From the NCBI RefSeq assembly GCF_019428685.1, contig NZ_CP080095.1, forward strand, positions 1,674,001-1,738,000: DNA of 64,000 bases, in the 5' to 3' direction. Positions 8,445-16,254 of this stretch are shown piece after piece. Position numbers and translations under genes: made by a program. A model generated the notes under the pieces. That model was not told the DNA's origin, searched no databases, and worked only from the letters and a program-made list of their open reading frames with translations. The DNA is from Paraburkholderia edwinii. GTDB taxonomy: Bacteria > Pseudomonadota > Gammaproteobacteria > Burkholderiales > Burkholderiaceae. Each line of letters starts with the position of its first letter. The first letter of the stretch is position 1.

Positions 8445-8477
8445 GGGCCAGTTCGGAGCAATCCGGCTGGCCCTTTT
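8445..8477 (+). terminator. Terminator after scaffold gene
   Basis: GGGCCAG (8445-8451) pairs with CTGGCCC (8467-8473), extended by CGGA/TCCG inside, and is followed by TTTT. It would stop transcription just before candidate promoter copy 2, isolating the capsid transcript. Confidence 0.7.
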
Positions 8478-8502
8478 GCATTTCAGGGCCGGAATTTCAA
8501 TT

Positions 8503-8521
8503 CAGGTTCCTTCACGACACA
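8503..8521 (+). promoter_or_regulatory. Candidate phage RNA polymerase promoter, copy 2 (capsid)
   Basis: CAGGTTCCTTCACGACACA at 8503-8521 is identical over all 19 positions to the copy at 21229-21247. It lies between a terminator and the major capsid gene, 73 bases before its ATG, the arrangement of the strong T7 phi10 promoter. Function is inferred. Confidence 0.65.
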
Positions 8522-8531
8522 CAGAACATCG

Positions 8532-8571
8532 GTGTCATTCCTAGAGACCTAAGCGTGGCGAGAAATGACAC
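8532..8571 (+). other. Hairpin in the capsid 5' leader
   Basis: GTGTCATT (8532-8539) and AATGACAC (8564-8571) are perfect reverse complements with a 24-base loop. The hairpin lies inside the expected leader of the capsid mRNA, between the candidate promoter and the ATG at 8595. It could be an RNase III or stability element. Confidence 0.45.
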
Positions 8572-8594
8572 GCGCATTGCGATAAGGAGTCCTC

Positions 8595-9608
8595 ATGGGC
8601 TTGGCAGTTTCCGCACTGAACCGACCGGGTGCAAACCTTCAGGTCGGTGACAACAAGCAGATCGGTAGCGCCCCGGCAGCAACGAACCCGATGGCGCTGC
8701 ACATCGAGCAGTACACCGGCATGGTCGAGGGCACGATTGCCCGCAAGTCGGTGATGAACGGCTATATCCCCGTTCGCCCGGTTCGCGGCACGTCCACGAT
8801 CACCGGCTTCCGCGTCGGCGAAGCAACGCTGCAAAAGCTGACGCCGGGCGTCTCGCCTGACGGTACGGTTGTGCAGGCGTCGAAGAACAAGCTGACGGTC
8901 GATACCGTCGTGATCGCCCGCAACGTGACGCCGATGATCGACGACTTCCAGAACAGCTACGACGCTCGTGCTGAAGTCGGCAACGAACACGGGAAGAAGA
9001 TTTCCAAGTTCTACGACCAGTCGTTCCTGATCCAAGCGATCAAGGCTGCGCAGATCAGCGACATGACCGGCTATCCGAGCGGCTGGCAACCGGGCACGGT
9101 GAAGTCCTTCGATACCGTGGGTCAAGAGAAGGACCCGGCTGCGCTCGAAGACATGTTCGGCAACCTGTTCTCGGACATGGAAGACAAGGACGTGGACCCC
9201 ATCGGCGATGACCTGATCATCGTCGCGAAGCCGTGGGTGTACTACACGCTTCTGAAGAACGACCGCCTCGTGGATCGTTCGTTCGTCACGTCGGATGGTA
9301 CGACGATCAAGACGAAGGAAATCGAAGCGTATGGCGTTCGTATCGTCCGCAGCAACAACCTTCCGAGCACCAACGTGGTCGGCCACTACCTGTCGAACGA
9401 CGGTAACGGCAACGCCTACGACGGCGACTTCACCAAGACGATTGCCGTGGCGTTCTCGCCGCGTGCACTGCTCGCCGGTGAAACGATCCCGCTCACGACC
9501 GACGTGTTTTGGGAGCCGCAATCGAAGTCGTGGTTCATCGACGCGTACCTGTCGTTCGGTGTTACGCCTAACAACCCGGCCTTCGCCGGTCTGATTAAGT
9601 CCGCTTAA
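8595..9608 (+). CDS. Major capsid protein
   Basis: The protein has 337 residues, matching T7-type major capsid proteins (T7 gp10A is 345). Landmarks are the N-terminal arm (GDNKQIGSAPAATNPMALHIEQYTGMVEG), the E-loop region (IPVRPVRGTSTITGFRVGEATLQKLTPG) and the HK97-fold segments LIIVAKPWVYYTLLKNDRLVDRSF and AVAFSPRALLAGETIPLTTDVFWEPQ. It forms the icosahedral shell. It has its own candidate phage promoter, a leader with a hairpin, an AAGGAG ribosome site and a terminator directly behind, so it can be expressed at high level as a separate unit. Codon use is strongly GC-rich, consistent with high expression. Confidence 0.95.
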   Translation: MGLAVSALNRPGANLQVGDNKQIGSAPAATNPMALHIEQYTGMVEGTIARKSVMNGYIPVRPVRGTSTITGFRVGEATLQKLTPGVSPDGTVVQASKNKLTVDTVVIARNVTPMIDDFQNSYDARAEVGNEHGKKISKFYDQSFLIQAIKAAQISDMTGYPSGWQPGTVKSFDTVGQEKDPAALEDMFGNLFSDMEDKDVDPIGDDLIIVAKPWVYYTLLKNDRLVDRSFVTSDGTTIKTKEIEAYGVRIVRSNNLPSTNVVGHYLSNDGNGNAYDGDFTKTIAVAFSPRALLAGETIPLTTDVFWEPQSKSWFIDAYLSFGVTPNNPAFAGLIKSA

Positions 9609-9615
9609 TCGCCCA

Positions 9616-9648
9616 AGCCCCGATGCCCACAAGGTGTCGGGGCTTTTT
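9616..9648 (+). terminator. Terminator after major capsid gene
   Basis: AGCCCCGA (9616-9623) pairs with TCGGGGCT (9637-9644), followed by TTTTT. It lies 8 bases after the capsid stop, the position of the T-phi terminator in T7. Read-through would supply the tail genes. Confidence 0.85.
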
Positions 9649-9666
9649 CGCTTTAAGGAGGCATCA

Positions 9667-10254
9667 ATGCGCCTTACGCAACTCGATGTCGTGAATCAGT
9701 GCTTGGCCTCGATGGGCGAAACGCCGTTGAACTCCATCGACTCCGATCACCCCTTCGTCGCAGCGGCACTGCTGAAGATGAAGACGACGAATACTCAGGA
9801 GCAAGCGAAGGGTTGGTGGTTCAACACCGACTACATCACGCTCACTCCCGACCCGAACACGAAGTTCATCTACGTCCCTGCGGACGCCATCAACGTGAAC
9901 CCCGACGACGACGGTAACGCGTTGGTGATCCGAGGCAGACGCCTGTACGACCGCTTCCGGTCCTCGTATGAATTCACCGCACCCGTCTCGGTGTCGCTCG
10001 TGCGCGAGCTTCCATTCGATGACCTGCCGATGCTCGCGAATCACATGATCGCAGCGCGCACGGTGCTCGACTTCCAGAACGACTACGACGGCGACGCGGA
10101 GAAGTACAACAAGCTCGGCGGTGCATATCAGCAAGTGTTCACGACCCTTCGTGCGGAGCACATCCGGCAGATGAAGTCGAACATGCTGAACAACCCGTCC
10201 GTCATGAAGACCCTGCGCCAAATCCGCCCGATGTCGCGGTACACGCGCTACTAA
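9667..10254 (+). CDS. Tail tubular protein A (gatekeeper)
   Basis: The protein has 195 residues, the size of T7 gp11 (196). The opening MRLTQLDVVNQCLASMGETPLNSID is the typical start of T7-type tail tubular protein A. Later features are KGWWFNTDYITLTPD and RRLYDRFRSSYEF. Twelve copies would form the ring between portal and nozzle that keeps packaged DNA in. The ATG at 9667 follows a full AAGGAGG site six bases upstream and is preferred over an upstream in-frame start that would lie inside the terminator. It is followed by tail tubular protein B. Confidence 0.92.
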   Translation: MRLTQLDVVNQCLASMGETPLNSIDSDHPFVAAALLKMKTTNTQEQAKGWWFNTDYITLTPDPNTKFIYVPADAINVNPDDDGNALVIRGRRLYDRFRSSYEFTAPVSVSLVRELPFDDLPMLANHMIAARTVLDFQNDYDGDAEKYNKLGGAYQQVFTTLRAEHIRQMKSNMLNNPSVMKTLRQIRPMSRYTRY

Positions 10255-10263
10255 GGAGGCGCG

Positions 10264-12846
10264 ATGGGGAAGGTAACAGGAAGCTACGCCAGTATCACGC
10301 GAGGCGTCAGCGAGCAAGTTCCTCAAGACCGGCATCCCGGTCAGCATTACGAACAAATCAACATGGTCTCGGACCCGGTGAACGGGTTGGTGCGTAGGCA
10401 CGGCTCGATCACGATGGACGAGAAGAATCTCAACCTCGGCCCACTGACGGCAGACCAGCAAGCGTACGCACGGAACTACCGCGAGTACAGCTTCTTCATC
10501 AACGGCACCGAGTACAGCCTGATCTACATGAGCGAGGAACGGTCGAGCAGCGATACGCTCCCGTTCTGCTTCGTGCTCAACAAGACGACCGGCAAGTTCC
10601 TCGACGTGCAATTGGGCAACCTGTCGGCGGGCTTGTCGGATTGGGTGTTCGGTGGCGTGAGTGCCGTGACCACGGTCGGCAAGTACCTCGTGCTCGCATC
10701 GAATCGCATCGGCCCCGGCTACTCGGTCAATGACAAGTACGCAGCCACAGGTACCCGTGCGGTCGCCGAGGTTCGTGGCGGTGCATACTCGCGCACGTTC
10801 AAACTGAAGATCACGCGTGCCGACAACGGCGCGGTAGTCACTGCCTCGTACACGACGATGACGCAGAGCTATCCGAACCTGCTCGACACAAGCGATATTC
10901 CGCTTACGCTGCCTGATGGCTCGACGAACAGGGATTATCAGAAGCAAGTCAACGACCGCGTGAACGCCTATAACTCTGCGGTCAACAAATGGATCGGCGA
11001 CGCGGCGAAGTCCGTACAGCCTGAGACCATCGCTGCAAATCTGGCGTCGCAACTTGCAGCAGCCGGATTCACTTCCATGTTCGCGCTTGGCGGCACGGTT
11101 GTGTTGGCGGGCGTCAGTGCGGTATCTGCGGACGACAGCGGTGACGGTACGTTATTCCGCGCATGCTTCAACGTCGTCGATGACGTGAGCAAGCTCTCGG
11201 CGGTGCACTTCCCCGGCAAGGTGGTGAAGGTGCAGCCGAAGGGTGTGGCTGACCCGTACTACATGACCGCTGTAGGCGATAACGCCGCGCTCGCTGATTA
11301 CCAGACAGTCACATGGACAGAGGGCGCGGCACAGGTAGTCACGCCCGGTCAGGTGTTTGCCATCGGCGCGGTGTCCACGGACGGCACGAAGTTCTATCTC
11401 GCGAACAACGCGGCAGAACTCAACACGATGGCAGGCACTACCGCTCCGGGTTTCTCCGCGAGCGTGTGCGGTGACCTGAAGGCGACCGGCGCAGTGCCTT
11501 ACTTCTTCGGCAAGCGTGTCACGTTGTTGACTGTATTCATGGACCGCTTGGTGGTCGTGTCGAACGGCGTGATCTTCATGTCACGCGTCGGCGACTACTT
11601 CAACTTCTTCCGCAAGTCGATGCTGACGGTGCAGGACGATGACCCGATTGAGGAATACGCCCTCGGTGCTGAGGACGACATCATCAGCAAGTGCGTCACC
11701 TATAACAAGGACCTGTTCATGTTCGGCCAACGGAAGCAGTACACCGTTAGCGGACGTGTGGTGCTGACGCCGAAGGGGACCAACGTATCCGTCACCGCGA
11801 ACGAGCAGGACGCGATGTACGCGCAGCCGGTCGTGGTAGGCAACCTGCTCTACTACGGAAAGTACGAGGATGCACGGAACCAGACTGGACCGTCGCCATA
11901 CGCGGGCCACATCAACCAGTTCCAACTCGGCCTGTTCCAAGACACGCCCGAGACGTTCAACGTGTCGCAGCAGTTGAGCCGGTACATCAAGGGCCGACCG
12001 ACTGAATTCGCGGTACTGTCCGCGCCGTCATGCTTGCTCGTGCGGACTGACGGTTACGACAACGGTGTGTACGTCTACAGCTTTATCGATCAGCCCGGCA
12101 CGCAGTCACGCGCATTCGATTCGTGGTCGCGATGGTTGTGGTCCACGAACGTCGGCCAGATCATCGGCCTCACGACGTACGAAGCCTCGATCTTCGTGTA
12201 CTTGCTGCGGCACGACGGCACGCACACATGGGTCGCGTGTGAGCAGTTCGTGATGGACTCAGACTTGTCGGTGAACCCGTACCTCGACGCCCAACGCCCG
12301 GCGAGTTCTTACTCGGCTGGTGGGGGCTTCATGACTGGCTCGAACACGGCGACGGTGAGCGACGGTGCAGTAGCCATCGCGAACACTGTGGATCGTGCGT
12401 GGTTGGGCGATAGGACGACACGCTTCAGCGACTTCATGGCTCGCCTCAACACGGACGAGCAGGCAGCGGCGTGGGTCGGGATCGAGTTCGAATCATCGGT
12501 CGAGCCTACGCCGCCATTCGTGCGGGACCAGAACGACAAGGTGATCGTCAATGGTCGTCTCGTGGTCGGTCGCTACACGGTCTCGGTGAATAACACTGGT
12601 GGCCTCGATGCGTACTTGAACACTGCGACCGGCAGCACGAACGTCTATCGCTTCAATGGTCGTCGGGTCGGCATCAGCAACAACCGGGTCGGCATGCAGC
12701 CGATTACAACAACGGCGCTGCAAGTTCCCGCTGGTCGGGCGAACACCGAGCACACGATGCGATTCGTGTCGAGGACATGGCTTCCCATGTCTCTGACGGC
12801 AATCGAGTGGGTCGGGCAGTTGTTCCTTAACTCTCGACGTGTGTAA
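10264..12846 (+). CDS. Tail tubular protein B (nozzle)
   Basis: The protein has 860 residues; T7 gp12 has 794. The N-terminus (YASITRGVSEQVPQDRHPGQHYEQINMVSDPVNGLVRR) is the signature start of this family. The long beta-rich body includes RLVVVSNGVIFMSRVGDYFNFFRKS and QRKQYTVSGRVVLTPKGTNVSVTANEQD, both conserved in T7-type nozzles. Six copies build the tail tip through which DNA leaves, and the tail fibres attach at its junction with protein A. The ribosome site overlaps the previous stop (TAAGGAGG). Confidence 0.93.
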   Translation: MGKVTGSYASITRGVSEQVPQDRHPGQHYEQINMVSDPVNGLVRRHGSITMDEKNLNLGPLTADQQAYARNYREYSFFINGTEYSLIYMSEERSSSDTLPFCFVLNKTTGKFLDVQLGNLSAGLSDWVFGGVSAVTTVGKYLVLASNRIGPGYSVNDKYAATGTRAVAEVRGGAYSRTFKLKITRADNGAVVTASYTTMTQSYPNLLDTSDIPLTLPDGSTNRDYQKQVNDRVNAYNSAVNKWIGDAAKSVQPETIAANLASQLAAAGFTSMFALGGTVVLAGVSAVSADDSGDGTLFRACFNVVDDVSKLSAVHFPGKVVKVQPKGVADPYYMTAVGDNAALADYQTVTWTEGAAQVVTPGQVFAIGAVSTDGTKFYLANNAAELNTMAGTTAPGFSASVCGDLKATGAVPYFFGKRVTLLTVFMDRLVVVSNGVIFMSRVGDYFNFFRKSMLTVQDDDPIEEYALGAEDDIISKCVTYNKDLFMFGQRKQYTVSGRVVLTPKGTNVSVTANEQDAMYAQPVVVGNLLYYGKYEDARNQTGPSPYAGHINQFQLGLFQDTPETFNVSQQLSRYIKGRPTEFAVLSAPSCLLVRTDGYDNGVYVYSFIDQPGTQSRAFDSWSRWLWSTNVGQIIGLTTYEASIFVYLLRHDGTHTWVACEQFVMDSDLSVNPYLDAQRPASSYSAGGGFMTGSNTATVSDGAVAIANTVDRAWLGDRTTRFSDFMARLNTDEQAAAWVGIEFESSVEPTPPFVRDQNDKVIVNGRLVVGRYTVSVNNTGGLDAYLNTATGSTNVYRFNGRRVGISNNRVGMQPITTTALQVPAGRANTEHTMRFVSRTWLPMSLTAIEWVGQLFLNSRRV

Positions 12847-12857
12847 GGAGGTGCCCT

Positions 12858-13781
12858 ATGGGTTGGGCAGCATTTGCCGGTGCTATCGCCGGTTTCATGA
12901 ATACGTGGGGCACAGCGTACGTCAATAAGGCCGCAGGCGACGCGCAGAAGATGATCGACGATGCGAACACAGATTCGCAGAACTTGATCAACAACGCGAA
13001 CGCCGATTCGGCGAACCTGATGCGGAAGGCTAACAACGGATTCGCCGCCGCGCAGGCATCGTTGTCGAATCTGACGCGCAGCTTGCGCAACAACGACAAG
13101 CTGGACGCTGCTGCCTCACAAGCTGACGCAATCACGACCAACATCGCCCGTCTGACTGACGCGGCTGCGCAGGGAAGTCTCGATGCGCAGTTGCGCAGCG
13201 CAGAGCAGCTTGGCGCGGTTCGCGCCGCTGCGGCTGCGGCGGGTGTCGGTGGTACGACTGCGAGCATGCTCCAAAAGACGATGCAACTGACGGCTGCACG
13301 CGCACAGACGCAGGCCGATCAGCGAGTCGCGTATCAGACGTACGACATGCTCGCGCAACGTGCAGGTCTTCTGCGCAGCGCGGTCGCATCGCTCGATGAA
13401 GGTCAGACCTTCGCTCCTATCGACTACAACACGAACGTCGCTCCGCTTGTTCAGTCACCGCTGCGTGCATCGCAGTTCGGTATGAGCATCATGGCGCAGG
13501 CGTTGCTTGGTGCGGCGAACGGTGCAATGGGCCAGTTGAATCTCTCATCCAACGCGAAGCCGAGTAACGACATCAACAGCAACACGATTGGCAACACTCC
13601 GAACTACTCGTCGGGTGGCGTCATGTTCGGGCCGAACACCTTCCAGTATCCCGGTGCGACGGCTAACGATTACGGAGTGGGTAGCAATACGTACGGGTTC
13701 TCGTCCAACCTCGGCGGCGACACGAACGGGTTCTTCTCCACAGGGTCGAGCAGCAGCATCGCCGACTTCCAACTGAAGTAA
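12858..13781 (+). CDS. Internal virion protein (gp14-like)
   Basis: The protein has 307 residues. It begins MGWAAFAGAIAGFMNTWGTAYVNKAA, a hydrophobic Gly/Ala-rich segment followed by a helical, Asn/Ala-rich coiled-coil region to about residue 150. The motif AAAAGVGGTTASMLQ is typical of T7 gp14-like proteins. The C-terminal 90 residues are Gly/Ser/Asn-rich and flexible. It is the first of three ejection proteins in the usual order (gp14, gp15, gp16). After ejection it should sit in the outer membrane as part of the trans-envelope channel. It has a TAAGGAGG stop/ribosome-site overlap. Confidence 0.82.
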   Translation: MGWAAFAGAIAGFMNTWGTAYVNKAAGDAQKMIDDANTDSQNLINNANADSANLMRKANNGFAAAQASLSNLTRSLRNNDKLDAAASQADAITTNIARLTDAAAQGSLDAQLRSAEQLGAVRAAAAAAGVGGTTASMLQKTMQLTAARAQTQADQRVAYQTYDMLAQRAGLLRSAVASLDEGQTFAPIDYNTNVAPLVQSPLRASQFGMSIMAQALLGAANGAMGQLNLSSNAKPSNDINSNTIGNTPNYSSGGVMFGPNTFQYPGATANDYGVGSNTYGFSSNLGGDTNGFFSTGSSSSIADFQLK

Positions 13782-13790
13782 GGAGGCACT

Positions 13791-16184
13791 ATGGCAGGCT
13801 ACGGGCCTGATTCATTTGCGCTCAACGGTAACGGAAGCGTCGTCGTGCAGCAGCCGACACCGACACCGAGCGGGCCGCAGATCACGATTCAAGGTGGAGG
13901 TAGCGGTCAGGTCGCTCCGGGGCAGGCCTCTATTGCACCGGGCGGCGAGTTTGGTGGCGCAGCCGCTAACTCAGTTGCGTCGCTGAACGCACTGAACAAG
14001 TTGACGCAGGGCATGCTGCAACCGTACATTGCAGCCGAGCAGAAGCGCCTGTACTTCGACGGTATGTCGCAGGTCGTGCAAGGCCGCACGTTGCAGCAGG
14101 TCGAGAGCGAGCAGCCGTGGTACACGAAAATCTTCGGACCGTCCGCGACGGTGCGGGGCGCACAGGCGATGACTGCCATGACTGCGCTGACACAGGCGCA
14201 GAACGAGTTCATGGAGAACATGCCGAGTCTGCGGCAGCGAGACCCTGACACGGTGCGCAAGTACCTCGTGGATCAGGCGACGCGCATCGGAAACACCGGC
14301 GATCCGCTCGTCGATGGCCTCGTGCAGTCCAAGCTCGCGGAGCAGTGGGGCACGATGCTCGACACGCACATGAAGCAGCATATCGCGTGGCAGCAGGACG
14401 ACATGGGCCAGAAGTTCGTGAACAACACGGTGGCCTCGGGCAAGCTGTTGCAGTCCTCGCTGCATCAGGCGACTGGCTACGCAGTGTCGTCGGAGCAGGC
14501 CGAGCAGACGCGGCAAATGGAAACGGACAAGTTCACGGACTCCCTGCTTCGCCCATACGGGATGACCGACGAGGCGTACGGTAAGTACATGGCCTCGGCG
14601 GCTCGCGCCAACCTGAGCAACGGTAATTTCGAAGCGTACAACGCGCTCAAGAGCAAAGGCGACCTGTGGAATGCGATTCCGATGGATGCTCGTGTGCAGC
14701 TTGAGAACGAGGAGGAACTGTGGACGCAGAAGGCACTGAAGAAGGCTCCTGCACTCTCCGACATCGGCGGCGACCAGACCAAGCTCTCGATGTCGCTGAT
14801 TCAAGGTACGTTCCCCGGTGATGAGGCGTCGCTCAACAAGACCATCGACGGTATTAACGCGGACTGGAAGGCGCGCAGCGGCGCGTCCACGGATGTCATC
14901 GACAACCACGGGCGCGACCTGATGCTGAAGCAGTTCTACATGGGCCGCAACAAGGTCAACACGACCATTGCAAAGGCGCAGGCGGGGCTGGCGGATGATC
15001 AGCTTCAGCGTACGACAGCGTTGGCCGCACTCAATGGTGGCTCGGCGGCGATCATGCCGTCGAACGTGACCGAGCAGAATGCGCAGCTTGCAGTCGAGGA
15101 GTTCTGGCAGAACACGCAAGGCGATTCACAGGATAACCCGCAATCGCTCGACAACGGTGTTAGCAAGCTCGCGCTCGTGAGCGACGAGAAGAAGCTGCGC
15201 CCGGCATCGCTCGAATCACAACTGCGTCAGGACTCGGAAGCACTGTTCGTCACGGGCGGCACGATCACACCGCGTGCGCAGCAGTCGTTGCAGGTTATGC
15301 AGAAGTTGCTGACCGTACCGGGCGGCGGGCCGGGAGCCTTGTCGAACTACATCGGCACAGAGAACGCGAAGCGAGTCGCGGCGTTCATCGGTAGCGGCGT
15401 GGACATCAACGACCCGAAGCAGCTTGAGACCACGCGCTCGTGGTTGAAGAACGGCAGCGGTGCAGTGACGACGAAGGCCGACCGTGATGCAGCCGCGTCG
15501 TACGTAGGCAGTCAAGACCCCGGCTTCTTCAAGCGCATGCTGCCGATTTTCGGCGGGCCGGGTTCGTTGACCTCATACGACCTGAACGACGCTACGAAGG
15601 CAGGCATCGCTACTGACCTCGCGCCGTACATCGCCACGACGAAGAAGGCGTTCCCTTCGATGTCGGACGAGCAGGCTGCGCAGTTCGCGTACCAGCAGGT
15701 CTACGGCAACCTGAACAACACCGACTTCATCGACGGCACGATTGTCAAGCACAACCCGTACGTTCCCGGCGCGCAGTCCTTGTTCCAAGGCGTGCAGGCG
15801 ATCAGCAAGGGCGGCGTGAATCAAGCCAACGACGACTACCAGTGGTCGGTTAAGGAGGTCGCACGGGGCAACCTGAAAGACGCGGTGACGGCGGGCGTGT
15901 CGAAGCTCAACGACGCCCACGCGGGCGAGCCGCTGTACGTGAAGGCAGACATCGACAACTTCCGTCCGAACGACTTCCAAGCAGTCGGCGGCGAGCAACT
16001 GGCGCACGGCATCGTGACCGTGTACTACCAGAACTCGAAGAACGGTCAGGTGTATCCGGTCTTGATCCGTCCCGAGCAGGTACGTGACAAGTACCAAGAA
16101 CGGCTTAATGCAACACACAAGCCGACCGGCGACGAGCCGATTTCGGATGGCCCCTTCCCATCGGGAGGCGTAGGCCAGTTCTAA
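13791..16184 (+). CDS. Internal virion protein (gp15-like)
   Basis: The protein has 797 residues (T7 gp15 is 747). After a Pro/Gly/Gln-rich leader (about residues 1-60) it is mostly alpha-helical, with LTQGMLQPYIAAEQKRLYFDGMSQVVQGRTLQQVESEQPWYTKIFGP near the start, a segment typical of these proteins. The C-terminal region (VTVYYQNSKNGQVYPVLIRPEQVRDKY) is conserved in gp15-like proteins. Together with its neighbours it forms the internal core and the periplasmic tunnel for DNA entry. Position between gp14-like and the giant ejection protein supports the call. Confidence 0.85.
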   Translation: MAGYGPDSFALNGNGSVVVQQPTPTPSGPQITIQGGGSGQVAPGQASIAPGGEFGGAAANSVASLNALNKLTQGMLQPYIAAEQKRLYFDGMSQVVQGRTLQQVESEQPWYTKIFGPSATVRGAQAMTAMTALTQAQNEFMENMPSLRQRDPDTVRKYLVDQATRIGNTGDPLVDGLVQSKLAEQWGTMLDTHMKQHIAWQQDDMGQKFVNNTVASGKLLQSSLHQATGYAVSSEQAEQTRQMETDKFTDSLLRPYGMTDEAYGKYMASAARANLSNGNFEAYNALKSKGDLWNAIPMDARVQLENEEELWTQKALKKAPALSDIGGDQTKLSMSLIQGTFPGDEASLNKTIDGINADWKARSGASTDVIDNHGRDLMLKQFYMGRNKVNTTIAKAQAGLADDQLQRTTALAALNGGSAAIMPSNVTEQNAQLAVEEFWQNTQGDSQDNPQSLDNGVSKLALVSDEKKLRPASLESQLRQDSEALFVTGGTITPRAQQSLQVMQKLLTVPGGGPGALSNYIGTENAKRVAAFIGSGVDINDPKQLETTRSWLKNGSGAVTTKADRDAAASYVGSQDPGFFKRMLPIFGGPGSLTSYDLNDATKAGIATDLAPYIATTKKAFPSMSDEQAAQFAYQQVYGNLNNTDFIDGTIVKHNPYVPGAQSLFQGVQAISKGGVNQANDDYQWSVKEVARGNLKDAVTAGVSKLNDAHAGEPLYVKADIDNFRPNDFQAVGGEQLAHGIVTVYYQNSKNGQVYPVLIRPEQVRDKYQERLNATHKPTGDEPISDGPFPSGGVGQF

Positions 16185-16200
16185 CCGAGTGTGCAGTGTG

Positions 16201-16223
16201 CGGCGGGTTCAACCAGCCCGCCG
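16201..16223 (+). other. Hairpin before the giant ejection-protein gene
   Basis: CGGCGGG (16201-16207) pairs with CCCGCCG (16217-16223) with a 9-base loop and no T-run. It may limit read-through or protect mRNA ends. It also shows that the true start of the next gene is at 16255 rather than upstream. Confidence 0.45.
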
Positions 16224-16254
16224 TGCAATGCGTACTCTCTACTTAGGAGTGTTT

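Noticed and set aside
9664..11052. Minus-strand frame of 462 codons opposite tail tubular genes
   Set aside because: Antisense shadow of two clear tail genes, with no ribosome site or recognisable motif.
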